Shown one piece after another: positions 22,643 to 34,172 of a stretch of DNA of 64,000 nt (position 1 is the stretch's first letter; every line of letters begins with the position of its first letter). The notes beneath the pieces are model-generated. The model was not told where the DNA came from. It made no database searches and worked only from the letters and a program-made list of their open reading frames with translations. The DNA lies in contig JAOBSW010000580.1 of NCBI GenBank assembly GCA_026214975.1, forward strand, positions 1 to 64,000, written 5' to 3'. Origin of the DNA: Gentiana macrophylla (taxonomy: Eukaryota; Streptophyta; Magnoliopsida; Gentianales; Gentianaceae). The position numbers and the translations under genes were made by a program.

Positions 22643-23778
22643 CGGGTACAACGAGCATGTCGTGGAATGAGTCAAAAAAATTTGAAGGAATTAAAAGAAG
22701 CAACATTTATTTGGAGATTAAGCGAAGAAGGCGAAATAGGGATTATATTTTTATTAGGGTTTAGGGTTTTATTTTTAAAAGAAAAGAAAAAAGGTTAATA
22801 ATTATCACAGTCGTGAGAACAAGCATATAAAGAGGCGATCATTGGAAGCAAGACACGAGAAATCATCATGAGGAGCAGAGGCGGCACAAAAATCAAAAAA
22901 AAAAGAGAGTTCACTCGGTCGACCGAGTGCCCTATATGATCGACCGAGCCATATTATTTTATTTTTATTTTCGTTCGGTCGAGGAGGATGGTGAAGTGAG
23001 GCCGATTTGAGCGAGCTCTGTGAAACCGATCGTTGCGACAACTTGATTTCTACTCTTTTGGATTGTTACGTGAGTTTTATTAAAGTTGCATCTTTATTAT
23101 GTTTGATTTGTTTTATGCAATTGTATCGATGGATTGTTGCATGGTTGATGTTTAACGTTTGATGAGAATCGTTGTTAGACCTAGATCGCCGTAGTAAAGA
23201 TTAGATTTTTAACCTAAAAATAATGAGAGTTGCTAGGTTAAATTTCTAGGTTGCTAGATTGAGAAAACTTACACCTTTGTTATGGAAGCGTTAATCTTTA
23301 AGATCGAGAGATGAGAGATTAATAGGCGAACTTTTCTAAGAGATTAGAAGTTCATACCTTTGATAGGTGAACCACATCTTTATTAAATCTTCATTAAACG
23401 ATCTAGGGTAGAAATTGAGAGTTGCGGGATAGGTGGATCAATGCTTGTTCTTCGTTAAAATTAATTGAAATTATCTTTGTGCCTTGTTCTTCGTTGTTAT
23501 CTTAGAAGTTTATTTTCTTTTTAGTTTATAGACTAGAGTTATTTTCGTTCGTAACTATCTTTCCTGGCTTTGGATTCGAGATCTTACATCCAGTTTATTG
23601 TTTTCATTTTCTTTAGTTACTGTTTTGTTTTATTTCTCGTGACAACTTTAGAAATTAAGAACTAGACCAACCTCGATTCCATGTGATTCGACTCGGTTGT
23701 AACTACTATACTACGATCCTGCACTTGGGGTAAACCGGATTATTTACTTGTTTATTTTCATAGCAAAGCGATCGAACA
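22643..23778 (+). repeat. Gypsy-like LTR remnant with CTCGGTCGACCGAG palindrome
   Basis: No ORFs. The 3' part resembles the LARD LTR ends: short sentences like TACTACGATCC, CACTTGGGG, ACCGGATT and TTACTTGTTT are shared with 42480-42550. It has a TATA box (22824-22832), followed 80 bp later by a perfect 16-bp palindrome. The right end is taken at ATCGAACA (23778). The left end is unclear because it abuts the SIRE1 LTR. Solo or truncated LTR of an Athila/Tat-like element. Confidence 0.6.
22824..22832 (+). promoter_or_regulatory. TATA box of the gypsy-like LTR remnant
   Basis: CATATAAAG, in the position expected for an LTR promoter, upstream of the palindromic words at 22913-22950. Confidence 0.5.
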
Positions 23779-23789
23779 ATGATTGCGAA

Positions 23790-24120
23790 GCATGTTTGCC
23801 AAGAAGATTTTAAATTTGAAGCGGCAAATACAACATGCTATACTCAAAAGCAGATCAATCATCAACAAACATCATGGAAAAACACCATATGAAATATGGA
23901 ATGGAAGAAAACCTAACATTTCACACTTACATATGTTTGGATCTAAATGCTTTGTTTTGAGCAGGAATCAGCGCATACTTTTGATGAAAAAGTAGATGAA
24001 GCAATCTTCATAGAATACTCGAGACACTAGAAAAGCTTTGAGTGCTCAAAAAAGGACTTTGGTAATTGAAGAATCAATTCATGTAGTCTTTGATGAACTA
24101 AACACAAATGGTGAAAGCCT
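23790..24120 (+). pseudogene. SIRE2 integrase C-terminal end
   Basis: SIINKHHGKTPYEIWNGRKP and NISHLHMFGSKCFVL are readable in one frame (about 23860-23960), followed by the SIHVVFDEL-like end of integrase (24075-24105). This overlaps the segment that ends copia fragment C, so the two are not halves of one copy. Confidence 0.8.
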
Positions 24121-24439
24121 TCAAAAATTTGAAGAAGAAGCATGTCAAAGATAGGTTTATATGATACAACAGTACCAGCTACCATTCTGAATCACAATTT
24201 TGGAAACCAAGATGAGCCACCAGTCCATACAACATAAGAGGCACCAAAACAAGAACATGAAGGCGATGCACAAGCGAAGTTGTGGAATCACCAAGTCAAG
24301 AACAACTTCAACTGACCTCAACTAGTTAAGAGACCATCACGAAGATCAAGTCATTGGAGACATTCATACGAGAGTCGAGAACCAAAGGCAAGCGGAGAAT
24401 ATGCTAACATGTTTTCTATCACAAGTGGAACCCAAGACA

Positions 24440-25290
24440 ATAGATGATGGAATCCAAGATGCTAATTGGATTATAGCCATGCGGGAGAAGAACTAAATGA
24501 ATTTGAAAGAAATGAAGTGCAGGAACTTGTTGACATACCGGACATAGCCAACATCATTGGAACAAAATGGGTATTCATAAACAAGATGGATGAACAAGAG
24601 GCAGTTGCGAGAAACAAAGCAAGACTAGTAGCAAAGGCTATTCACAAGCAGAAGGCATAGATTATGATGAAACCTTTGCTCGGTAGCAAGATTGGAAGCA
24701 TTCATGTTATTTCAACCCCTTTGCGACCCACAAAGACATCAAAGTTTACCAAATAGATGTCAAGAGTGCATTCTGAATGGACATTTGGAAGAAGAGTATA
24801 TGTGGAACAACCTCACTGGTTTTCAACTCAAAGGAAAGAAGATAAAGTGTACAAGCTCAAAAGGCACTTTATGGGCTCAAGCAGGCACCAGGCCTGGTAT
24901 GAAACACTTATCACAATTCTTGATCAACAATGGATTCAACAAATGAACCATTGAAGACTCTCTTCAAGCTAGAGGAAGGAACAAGCACTCTGTTAGTCAA
25001 AATTTATGTTGATGACATTATCTTTGGATCGAGAAAATGAAAAGCTATATGAAATTTGCAAACCTAATGAAAATCAAATTGAAGATGACATGATGGGAGC
25101 TGAATTATTTCTTGGACTTCAAGTAAAGCAAATGACGAGATGGCATCTTTATCAATCAAGCCAAGTACACAAAGACTTGATACACAAGTATGGCATGGAC
25201 ACAAATGGGACATCGAGATACACCAATATGTGCAAGAGCTATTTTCTTGGAAAAGATGAAAATTTGGAAAGGATGTAGATCGAGAAGATT
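24440..25290 (+). pseudogene. SIRE2 reverse transcriptase (frameshifted)
   Basis: GEELNEFERNEVQELVDIPD, NIIGTKWVFINKMDEQ and ARLVAKA are open at 24466-24657, followed by DVKSAF-, HLEEEYMW- and YGLKQAP-like pieces (24750-24900) and the catalytic YVDDIIFG (YVDD codons 25005-25016). Then a MGELNYFLGLQVKQM-type block (about 25095-25135). The catalytic aspartates are present. At least four frameshifts. Confidence 0.8.
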
Positions 25291-25950
25291 TATAGAGGAA
25301 TAATTGGATCCTTACTTTATTTAGCTTGCAAGTAGACTGATATAGCATTTGCGGTTGGAGTATGTGCAAGATTTCAAGCTCAACCAAAAGAATCACATCT
25401 TAGTAGCCAAAAGAATAATCAAATATCGAAGAACACCATCAATGTTGGAATTTGGTATCCAAAGATGGAGGATTTAAGTTGATATCATATTCGGACTACG
25501 ATTATCTTTGGATGCAAGATAGATAGAAAAAGCATACGGAACTTGCCAAATGTTAGGCGGAGGCTAGTATCATGGTTTAGCAAAAGCAAAACTCTATATC
25601 CACATCAACGGGTGAAGCAAAATATATAGCAGTGAGCGATTCTTTGTGCACAAATACTATGGATCGGACAACGACTAAGGGATTATGGAATGGAGGAGAA
25701 GACAATTCCAATTATGAGTGACAACACTTAGTGCAATTTCTATCACTTTGAAAATCGATATTACATTCAAGAACTAAGCATATGATGCGAGACATCATTT
25801 TATCAGAGATCATGTTGAAAAAATAGATGTCACTCACATGGTATATACCTCTTGAAGATCAATTGGGTGACATTTTCACAAAACCACTCGAGTCATGAAA
25901 GATTCGGCAAGTTGAGCGAGTTGGGAATGATAGAAATTGACTAAGTGTTA
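25291..25950 (+). pseudogene. SIRE2 RNase H and pol end
   Basis: Recognisable SYSDY...GCKIDRKS block (about 25490-25535), the STSTGEAKYIA-like region (about 25600-25635), MSDNTSAI and HSRTKHIDARHHFIRDHVEK-like pieces (25713-25825) and the DIFTKPL end (25870-25890). Same order as SIRE1. Broken frames. Confidence 0.75.
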
Positions 25951-26532
25951 AGGAAGCGACTATTGGAGTAATCGGCTAAGTAACTTCATCGGATGACTAA
26001 AGCTTTGCCTAATCGTAAACTCATATGGCGAGGTAAGGCTTTGGTACTCGGTGAAGTCAACTACAGCGATTGTTAGGAACAATTATATCGACTCGATAAA
26101 AAGTCACTAAAGCGGCTTAGTGACCCGGCAAAGTCACTCCACGAAATATGCATTGGACTAAACGACAAACTAATGTGTGAACTAAATCGATTTTATACAC
26201 GTGGAAAATTACTCACGTGGAGATCAATTAATAATCGTGAAGGTAACTATATTATTTTCAAATTACAATCGCCACGATTCCGGGATTTATCATTACTTAC
26301 CTCAATCCACTCCCCCACTACACTCAAATACCATGACTTATAAATATAAAATCACGCCATTCGTCACAAAATCCTTCCATATTCAACCATGTTCACAATA
26401 CCAAAAAAATCATCATATATAAACCACACTTAGAGGTTTTTCTGAATTCTCTACGCTCTCTTGCAAATCAAAAACCCTATTTTCCCACTAAAACCTCAAA
26501 GCCTTTCACAAGTCTCAAACTTCTACTCAAAA
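25951..26532 (+). other. SIRE2 spacer between pol and env-like region
   Basis: No gene. It contains repeated words around TCACTAAAGC...TTAGTGA (about 26106-26125, a small inverted repeat) and a TATA box at 26416-26423, 117 bp before the ATG of the env-like region. Confidence 0.55.
26416..26423 (+). promoter_or_regulatory. Possible internal TATA box upstream of env-like ORF (SIRE2)
   Basis: TATATAAA followed by CCACACT, 117 bp before ATG 26533. It parallels the box at 16752 in SIRE1, with one-base difference in spacing. Confidence 0.5.
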
Positions 26533-29500
26533 ATGGCCTCCTCTTCTCAAACCACTAAAACTGGAACACAATATGAGAAATCAATTGCTACCGGATCGTT
26601 CTTTCAAGAAGAACACTACTTAAAATTGTGTGGAAATGACGAAGAAGCAAAGAGATTGGTATTTGGATGCAAAAATGAGATTACTAACCTTTCTAAATCC
26701 TCCAATCACGGATATACGCTATGAAAATCTAATATCATACGGAAAGGCTGCAAAGTATATCCCTGGGCTCCTTGCAAAGAAGGTGACAAGCGGGGAGAAA
26801 GACAAGATCGTTGCATGCATAGCAGTGCAGAAGTGGCCATCACATCTAAGGTAAATCGCAAACACCTCAAACTTTCGAATAAATGTCAAGAAAAAGTGGC
26901 CTAAGTACCACAAAACTTGGATAATTTATGGGCAACAATCGTAAGGCAGAAAACACGGGATCTAAGAAAGTCAATTGTCTTGATCCGCTTAAAAAAACCT
27001 TTTAGTGAGTTCAATGCCCTAAATGGAAAGAGCATTGATGGAAAGCTAAGGGCAAATAATGCCATGAGCGAGAGGTTAGAATAAATCGATGGGAATCGTC
27101 TACAACAATCTTGAGTTCAATTGGGCCAACTACTTCTTCCTAAGAATTAAAGAACAAATCCAAGGAAAGGACAATGTGGCCAATAATGGGCTAGCAGAAG
27201 GAATGAAGAAAAAGGGACACTTTTGGGTGAAAAAGTTCTATGGAATTCAATTACACTATATATTTCAATGTCTACAAGTCACTGTTGTAAGCATACAAAT
27301 TACATGAATCCAAAATCATGTTTGAATATGTCAAACCGACAAAGCGAAGGAGGAAAGCGAAAGCAACTAAGCGAGAATCACAACTAGTCAAAGAAAGAAA
27401 CCAAAAGTACAAAGAAATCGGACAATTTGGCAAATTAATTGATGAGGAAGAAGAAGGCGAGAAAAGAAGAGGAAGAGGCGAAAGTGAGGATGAACTACTT
27501 CAAAATGAGGAAGTTCTACGGGAGACACTTTGGAGATGATGAGGAAACTCGGAAAAAAGCCGCAGTGTGCAGCGATAATGATGATCGAATTGCGACATAT
27601 CTTGAATGGAAAGAAGGTGATTCAAGACTCAAAACTTCAAGACTCGGCCACACATGCTTCTTTGAGGAGGCTTGGTTCTTTAAATTTACGGGGATCACAA
27701 CCTTGGTTGGTGTACTTGATGAATCCCCACTATAGGATATGGTGGATGCGGCAAAGGCAAAAACACATCAACCTCACGAGAATGAAAGTGATGAATCATC
27801 GATAATGATGATGATGATAGTGATCATGATGATCAAAATGGGGATAATCGTGATGGTCTTTGATCATAATGATGTTGGTGATGATCCCAAGGATCTTGCT
27901 AATGACAAAGACAAAGAAGGTGAACAAGCGGATGATGAAATTGATGATAACATCTTCTTAAGCTCTTTTCTACGAACACATGGATCAGCCAAGTCAACCC
28001 CGCGGCTAAGACAACTCCTCGAGAAGCTGTCTATTGACACTCCGGTGATCCTACAGCGGTGTTGGACCTTTGGCTTAGATCTTTGCCACACCGGTCAAGG
28101 CACCTCCCGGCCTGAGCCAGGGAATAGGAGAAAATGTTGCACCACAATTCACCTCTACTCAAGTACTTGAAGAAGTAGAAGGTGGTGTAGATGTCACTCA
28201 GCGTATAGATAGAGGACTACAAAGCGAGCAGAGAACCGGTGATATTTGTCACAAACTCACTCAAGCGACCCTTTGGCATATCAATGAGGCATTTGAAAAG
28301 CGACAATTTTCTTGACTAGAGAAATAGAACAACAAGCAATGTATCTCGGATCTATGACTATGGCATTTAAAGATGAAAGCCACTCCATAGAAAGGATTTT
28401 AGGCGATGGCGGAGTACATTGATGCCTGAGAATATTGTCGTGCAAAGACAAGAAGACTTGATGAAAGCAGTTAAACCTCAATATCACCAACAATCTTGCG
28501 AGATTTGAGACGACACATTTCTCGGGAAAATGAGTCCATTGCACTTGCTTTTGGCACGATTTGAAGTGTAACCCAAAGGCGACTAATCATGACTCAAGGT
28601 TCATATCTATTGAGTCCAAATTGGACACTCGATTGAGTACAATTTGAAGCTACAAGCATTATCTTACTATAGCAAATGGATGATGTTGCGAAAAGGGGAA
28701 AGAAGTGATAAGTCTGAGAAAGGATCAACAGTTAAACCCCAGGAAGGATCAAGAGTTAAACCCCCAAAATTCACAGAAGAGCAGCTAAGATCAAGGGATA
28801 GAGAACTAAGAATTCGAAATGAAGCTGAAGAATAGCTAAGAAAAACTAGAGAAGAAAGGGAAAAGATATCAAATGAACCTTGCATAGGTTTCCCTCACCC
28901 CATCCAAAGATGAGATGATGATAGAGAGCAGATCGGGTAGACGGCAAAAAACTGGATCAAATCTGCAAGAGGATCGGCAAGCCAACCTGATTCAAGCCTT
29001 GTGGAGGTAACACAGCGAGAGGAAAGCGGCGACACGAGATATACTAGTGAGAAAAGAACATTTCCTATTCACGGATCTGAGGGAAGAATATGATCTTTGA
29101 AGTACTAAATAATGTAAGAGAGTTCTTTAGGGTCCAAAATGGTTTGTATCCAAATCAAGCGCAAGATGAAGCTTAGGGCGATTGGCTAAGGTATCGCGAG
29201 GAGAGGATGAGAAGCGACATGGCCAAAATTTACAATGATGTTAAGAGAGCGACATGCATCTCTCAAACGAATCTTTGGATCCGACTCAACCAATGAGACC
29301 AAGTACAGCCATACCCCTCTATGCACAAGGACGGAAGATTTGCCAGGTGAACAACAAGAAGATTTGAGATACATGGCAAAATTCTTCAATCCTATAAGGA
29401 AAATGAACCAACAAGAACAATTGGAGTGCATTCAAGAATCTCAAGTTTCTTTGACTCACACATTCTTTGAAGCTAGGGATAGACTTGGAAAATACTTTGG

Positions 29501-29640
29501 AGAACCTAGAGCAAATGAGACTATGCACGAGTTTATGAGACTCTTTGACAAGAAGATATTCAGGAGTCACTTGAATACCTTTGCTATGGCATACTAGAAG
29601 TGGAAGTTTCCATAGATTGATTGGAAAGATATGGAGAGGT
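26533..29640 (+). pseudogene. SIRE2 env-like third region (frameshifted)
   Basis: Starts MASSSQTTKTGTQYEKSIA (ATG 26533), with a Lys/Arg-rich basic cluster KPTKRRRKAKATKR (27330-27372). An Asp/Glu/His-rich acidic low-complexity stretch follows (about 27780-27960), then a basic-charged helical stretch (28690-28835) and a C-terminal helical part (29235-29597). Location after pol and length match the env-like region of SIRE1, though sequence similarity is limited. No membrane segment was recognised. Product and function unknown. Confidence 0.6.
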
Positions 29641-29831
29641 CGGACCACTAAATTCAAGAGGTACAAAGAAAAATTAAGTAAAATGCAATCATAACACTTT
29701 GATATGCTCACGAACTTACTTATCTTATTGCCCTTGAATAGATGAATAAAATTATTGAGTTTTATTCTGTTATTTATTATGAAAAATTTGGTACACTTAT
29801 GTTCAGGCTTATGGGGGTTTCGGCTTCATCA

Positions 29832-29844
29832 AAAAGGGGGAAAT
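29832..29844 (+). promoter_or_regulatory. Polypurine tract of SIRE2
   Basis: AAAAGGGGGAAAT directly before the LTR start TGTTAGG at 29845. Confidence 0.85.
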
Positions 29845-31225
29845 TGTTAGGATCATTTTATTATGTTTTGATGATGGCCATACTAGCTGTTATAGCAAGC
29901 CTGAAATAAGTTATAATTCTCTGTTTAAGTCTTTACTTAGTGTTTGACATGTTGTATAATGTTAGTCAGACAAGTATTGTACTAGTTGGTAGGACGTTTA
30001 AGTAAAAACAGATACCCGGCAGAGTGAAGCCAGCCAAGTACCAGCAAAGAAGTATGAAGACATTATGGTCTGACTTATAACCAAGGAAGTCTGTGATGAC
30101 CTTGGATAAGTATAAGTAATGAAATACATTGTCAAATATGGTGTACACTGATCTCACCCAAATCAAGGATCATTGAAGTACAAAAGTACTCGAAAGAACT
30201 AAAGAAAACAACAATGCGATAAACCGACCAAAGTAAAGCGACTTTCGGATGAGTAAAAACAGAGCGATGAAGGAAGAACCAAGCGGCCAAGGCGGAAGAA
30301 TGACTTATCCATTGAGGAGCGATCAAGTAAACTTTACTCATTGATTTCAAATGATGAAGATCAAACATTAAATGCACAATCAATTGAGGATCAATCAATG
30401 AGCGGATTTTCGATAAACATTTGAGGAAAAATTCGATCAACGAAATCAAGGAGAATATAATTAAGGGGAATCAAGAATTAAATCAAGGATTATTCTCACA
30501 TTAAATAGCCAATGAGCGGAAATTCAAATCAAGGATTATCAAGGCTATAAATAGAAAGCATTGATAGAAAAGAAAAAAAACAAGCGATTAAGTGCGAAAA
30601 AATACAAGCAGAAACTCTGTCAAAGTAAAAAGCCTTCCATCTGTACTAAGAGAAAATATCTAGAAATCAACACAGGAATCAGAACTTCAATTGCAAATCA
30701 AGCTCTGAGATTGATCAACAAATTTGTGAATCCAATCATATCAACTACGGCAATTGAATCAGAGAAATCTGAGAAGGAGTTGCAACCTTTGTGATAAATT
30801 GCTTTGAAAGATTTATTCTCAAGGAGCAGTGATAGAGACTAAATCACTGAAGCTTTTGAAGCCAGGGAGTGATAGTCCTGAAGATTGTGAAGCTTGTGTA
30901 GTCAAGGACAATCGTATTATTGTATACGTGAAAACAATAGTGAATTCCTCCAATCATCACAGGAGAATAGTGGATTAAGGGATTACACCACCCTGAACCA
31001 CTATAAACCCTTGTGTCTATTTACATTCAGCAATTTACCTTACATCACTTTATTTCATTATACACTCTATATCTGTGATTGCATAAACTACTTTGAAACA
31101 ACACTTTAAGAAGGGACTTATCTGCTGCCCAAAAGCTTTTAAATACAAGAAAAGTTTTTGAAACTCCACTATAGCCATTAACCCCCCCCCTCTAACTATA
31201 GTTTTACCCTTCTCTGGGACCAACA
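29845..31225 (+). repeat. SIRE2 3' LTR (1381 bp)
   Basis: Begins TGTTAGGATCATT and ends GGGACCAACA. It shares with the SIRE1 LTR the ATGATGGCCATACTAGC-like start, the CTATAAATAG box (30545-30554), the C-rich stretch before CTCTAACTATAG (31183-31190) and the ACCAACA end. Right flank is Copia-C sequence. Confidence 0.85.
30545..30554 (+). promoter_or_regulatory. TATA box of SIRE2 LTR
   Basis: CTATAAATAG, same sequence and relative position as in both SIRE1 LTRs. Confidence 0.75.
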
Positions 31226-31600
31226 CAATGACATATGTTTGAGTGTAGCCTTTTGCTACTAATCTAGCTTTGTATATCTCTACTGGACCATCATGATAGT
31301 ATTTGTTTCTGTATACTCACTTGCACCCAATAGGTCTTTGGCATGGGGGCGGATCAACTATCTCCCACGTGTGGGTCTTTTGTAGTTCTTCAATATCTTT
31401 TTGCATTGCTTCTTTCCATTCGGTATGCTTGATGGCTTGATTGTAAGTTTTAGGCTCCTTAATAGCATCAATAGCATTAATAAATCGGCATATGCTTTGA
31501 AAGTTTGTCAGGTTCATGACCTCACTCGGCCGGATGTAGGGTCTGTTTGAACGATATGAGCACCTCATTGATAAAGGTTGGTGATTTCCTTGTTCTTGTG
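31226..31600 (-). pseudogene. Copia-C reverse transcriptase, N-terminal part (minus strand)
   Basis: The minus strand reads INAIDAIKEPKTYNQAIKHT, EWKEAMQKDIEELQKTHTWE and PIGCK (31317-31480), the standard beginning of copia RT (EP..Y.QA....W..AM..E...L....TW..V......IGCKW). The rest of RT is cut off at 31226 by the SIRE2 LTR. Continues the integrase piece to the right. Confidence 0.85.
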
Positions 31601-31820
31601 GATCTTCTTAATTGTGTGGGTTCGGTGCGGATTAAGCGAAGCTTGTTTCTTCATTGGATGTCTCGGTGACCACTAGTTACGGGTGGTGCGTGGACTCATT
31701 CGACATATCGTCAAAATTATCCATCCTTTGGTAGTGAGTACAGGTATATCTACAAGATATCTAGCTTTGCCTAGTTCCAGTTGAAACAAAGGAAAATAAG
31801 TCTCATGAAATTGAGTATTT

Positions 31821-32285
31821 CTAGCAAAAAAAGATATCTTTGTTGGTAACATCTAAAAGAATAGCACCCTTAGATGTATTTGAATTTCCAATATACACAC
31901 AAGTGCTACATCTGGAATCAAATGTTGTCATGTACTGCTGAAGTGAGCAAGAGAAAACTAAACAACCAAAAACCTTAAACAAAAAATAATCCGGTTTAGT
32001 GCCATAAAGCATCTCATATATAGTGCTTTCCTTCAGCAGTGGTGTAGGTGTAGCATTAATTATCTTTACAACATGTAAAAGACCGAAACCCCAATATTCA
32101 ATGCGTAAATTACTACGGAACCTGGGTCCCTAGCAACATTCGGCGGTGTGGATGTTTCCTTTCAACAATACCATTATGTTCGGTGTGTTGACGGGAGAGT
32201 ACGATGTATAATGCCCTGCTGAGCATAAAAGTCAGTGAGATGGAATTCAGCTCTATTGTCAGATCAAATAACTTTAATAACTTAT
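31821..32285 (-). pseudogene. Copia-C integrase, core end and C-terminus (minus strand)
   Basis: On the minus strand: KVIRSDNRAEF (about 32240-32272), GIIHRT (about 32205), NNGIVERKH (about 32160), then LYGTKPDYFLFKVFGCLVF and STCVYIGNSNTSKGAILLDV (31850-32010). These are the C-terminal half of the copia DDE core and the GKGYxLL/'GYP'-type region. The upstream part of integrase is absent because the LINE begins near 32291. Confidence 0.8.
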
Positions 32286-32290
32286 TTGAT

Positions 32291-32650
32291 CAGCCGCTGT
32301 GAGAATATTGGATGAATTGTTGCTAACTGGCTCTGTATCATCAAATTGGGATAATAATGTTGATACCCATCAAATTTGCATGCTACTGTTGATTCTTTTG
32401 GTTTGTGCGACCATCGATTGCAATTTGCAATTTCAATTCTTTAGTCGATTGTGGATTGTCTATAATAAAAAAAATTTGCTTAGCTCATTTGGTATCCCTT
32501 GTGGGTGGCGGATTCAACATTCATTGTTAGAGTTTCAACCTCGTTCGTTTCTTGCTCTCTAAGCTTCACGGCGAGTTTTGACTGTTTTTGGTTGTAACTA
32601 GGGTTCTTTTTCGATAAGGCGCGGCTTTTACATTTGCTCGGTAGGGCTCG
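32291..32650 (+). other. Putative LINE 5' UTR
   Basis: Sequence between the copia integrase break and the first ORF1 ATG, with no coding motif. Ends with TTTTGACTGTTTTTGG and a CTAGGG stretch close to ORF1. The exact left end of the LINE is not certain. Confidence 0.4.
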
Positions 32651-33560
32651 ATGGCGGAGCCACGACTTGTCCGATCATCCTAAGCCTCCGGGCGCCACTT
32701 TCCAACCTGCAAAATCCTATCTGTTTGCTACGCATGAGCCCGGCAGCGAGAGATACCAGAGTTTTGGCGTGTATGGAGCGTGCAAAGGTGAGCCGACTTT
32801 CTTCGTCTCTCGTAATGAACTAGAGATACTTTCACGTCCATTTGCGAATGCATTGGTGGCCCGATTCACGACTATAGGCCTGCGTATCGAGGATATTCGT
32901 AAGTTTTCTTGCGTCTTGATCGAAAGCTACTTGTAAAGTAGGTCTTCTTGATACTAAACACGTCCTTGTCCATCCGGGTTGTCAAGAAGATTATAATAGA
33001 CTCTTTACTCGTCGTGAATGGATTATGGGATCAAATCGTTTTGTGCTTTCTAAGTGGGCGATAGATTTTCCTTTGCAATCTTGATTGCTCATTGGTCCCT
33101 ATTTGGTTTGAACTCCGGGTCTTCCTTCCTTACTTTAATCCGAAATATGTGAGTAAGATAGGTGCCTTGATAGGTAGACCATTACAAATTGATCTTGCTA
33201 CCAGCGATTTGAGGAGACCGTCGGTCGATCGGGTTCTTGTTGAGGTTGATATTTTAAAACCACGGTGTACTCGTATTTGGTTGGGTGAAGATGTCCATAA
33301 TGGCGGTGGCAAGAAGTTAACGCAGAATTTTGGTGCGATTATTGTAATTTTGCCATCGCATTGGTCATCTTGAGGTGAAATGTCGGCGGAAAAATCCACC
33401 ACCGGAGAATGTGCGGAATAATTCGGGCATGAGCAATGGTCAACCGAGGAAGGCGCGAGGCATAATTGCGTAACAAATCGACTAAGCCTCAACAAGTCTA
33501 TCAAGTGAAACAACATAATCTTGTGACTCCAATTAATCCGTCGATTTGCACATGAATAGT
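32651..33560 (+). pseudogene. LINE ORF1 (gag-like, DUF4283 + CCHC; frameshifted)
   Basis: Start MAEPRLVR (ATG 32651). Fragments in different frames read RREWIMGSNRFVLSKWAIDF (about 33008-33070; the FVL..W motif of DUF4283), then YVSKIGALIGRPLQIDLATS (33147-33206) and RVLVEVDILKPRCTRIWLG (33229-33285). A zinc knuckle of the form CX2CX4HX4C (CNFC HRIG H LEVK C) follows at about 33335-33390. ORF1 proteins bind LINE RNA. Broken by several frameshifts. Confidence 0.75.
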
Positions 33561-34172
33561 GTGACTACGATTTCTTTGGACCTTCTACGAGCAATACTTC
33601 TCTTCCTTTAGCCTCAAGTCCGCAACTTTGTTAATATTACGCATAATTCATTTAGCATCCTTGAGTCACTTACTGAAGAGGAACTAATGGAGACTTCTCA
33701 CCAATCTCTTCTTAAAGAAGACCGCGAAAGACAAAACGAAAATCGTCCTCACTCGGCCGGCTATGGATCCTCTCGGCAGGTGGTCCTCACCGATTTAAAG
33801 GATTTCCATGGGACGCTAGATCAACGTTTTAAGTAGTCGGGCATTAGGCCGGATCAACCAACTAGCCCGGCAACTAATATTGTGGAGGCGCTTTGATATT
33901 CTCTGATTGGAGCCGTGTCGGTGGAGGAGTCGATTGGCGTTGGCTTTAGCTCCGCCCTCACGCGATCTTCACGGCTCTCCTATTGCCGACAACCGAGGAA
34001 TGATGGAGAGGACATTGACACGGTTGTGTTAGCAAATTAAGATCAAGGTCACGAGGAGACAAATCGGATGGTCCTACATGATCAATGCTACGGCTAAAAA
34101 GCGGAGGAAAAAGGTAAATCGACAACCACGCCGGATTCGGCTCCATCTCAAGCTTATCAACCCGGTCTTCCA

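Larger units (their letters stand above)
23790..31225 (+). mobile_element. SIRE2: 3' part of a second SIRE-type copia
   Basis: Contains an integrase tail, RT, RNase H, an env-like region, a polypurine tract and a 3' LTR of 1381 bp, in SIRE1 order but with clearly diverged sequence. The 5' LTR, gag, protease and most of integrase are missing; the left end joins the gypsy-like LTR at 23778. The right end interrupts the minus-strand Copia-C at 31226. Confidence 0.8.

Noticed and set aside
22655..23790. Target duplication AGCAT flanking the gypsy-like LTR remnant
   Set aside because: AGCATG occurs near both ends, but using it would leave LTR ends without TG/CA, so chance is more likely.
33130..33516. 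128-codon minus-strand ORF
   Set aside because: Antisense to LINE ORF1 DUF4283 and zinc-knuckle blocks, which are recognisable on the plus strand.
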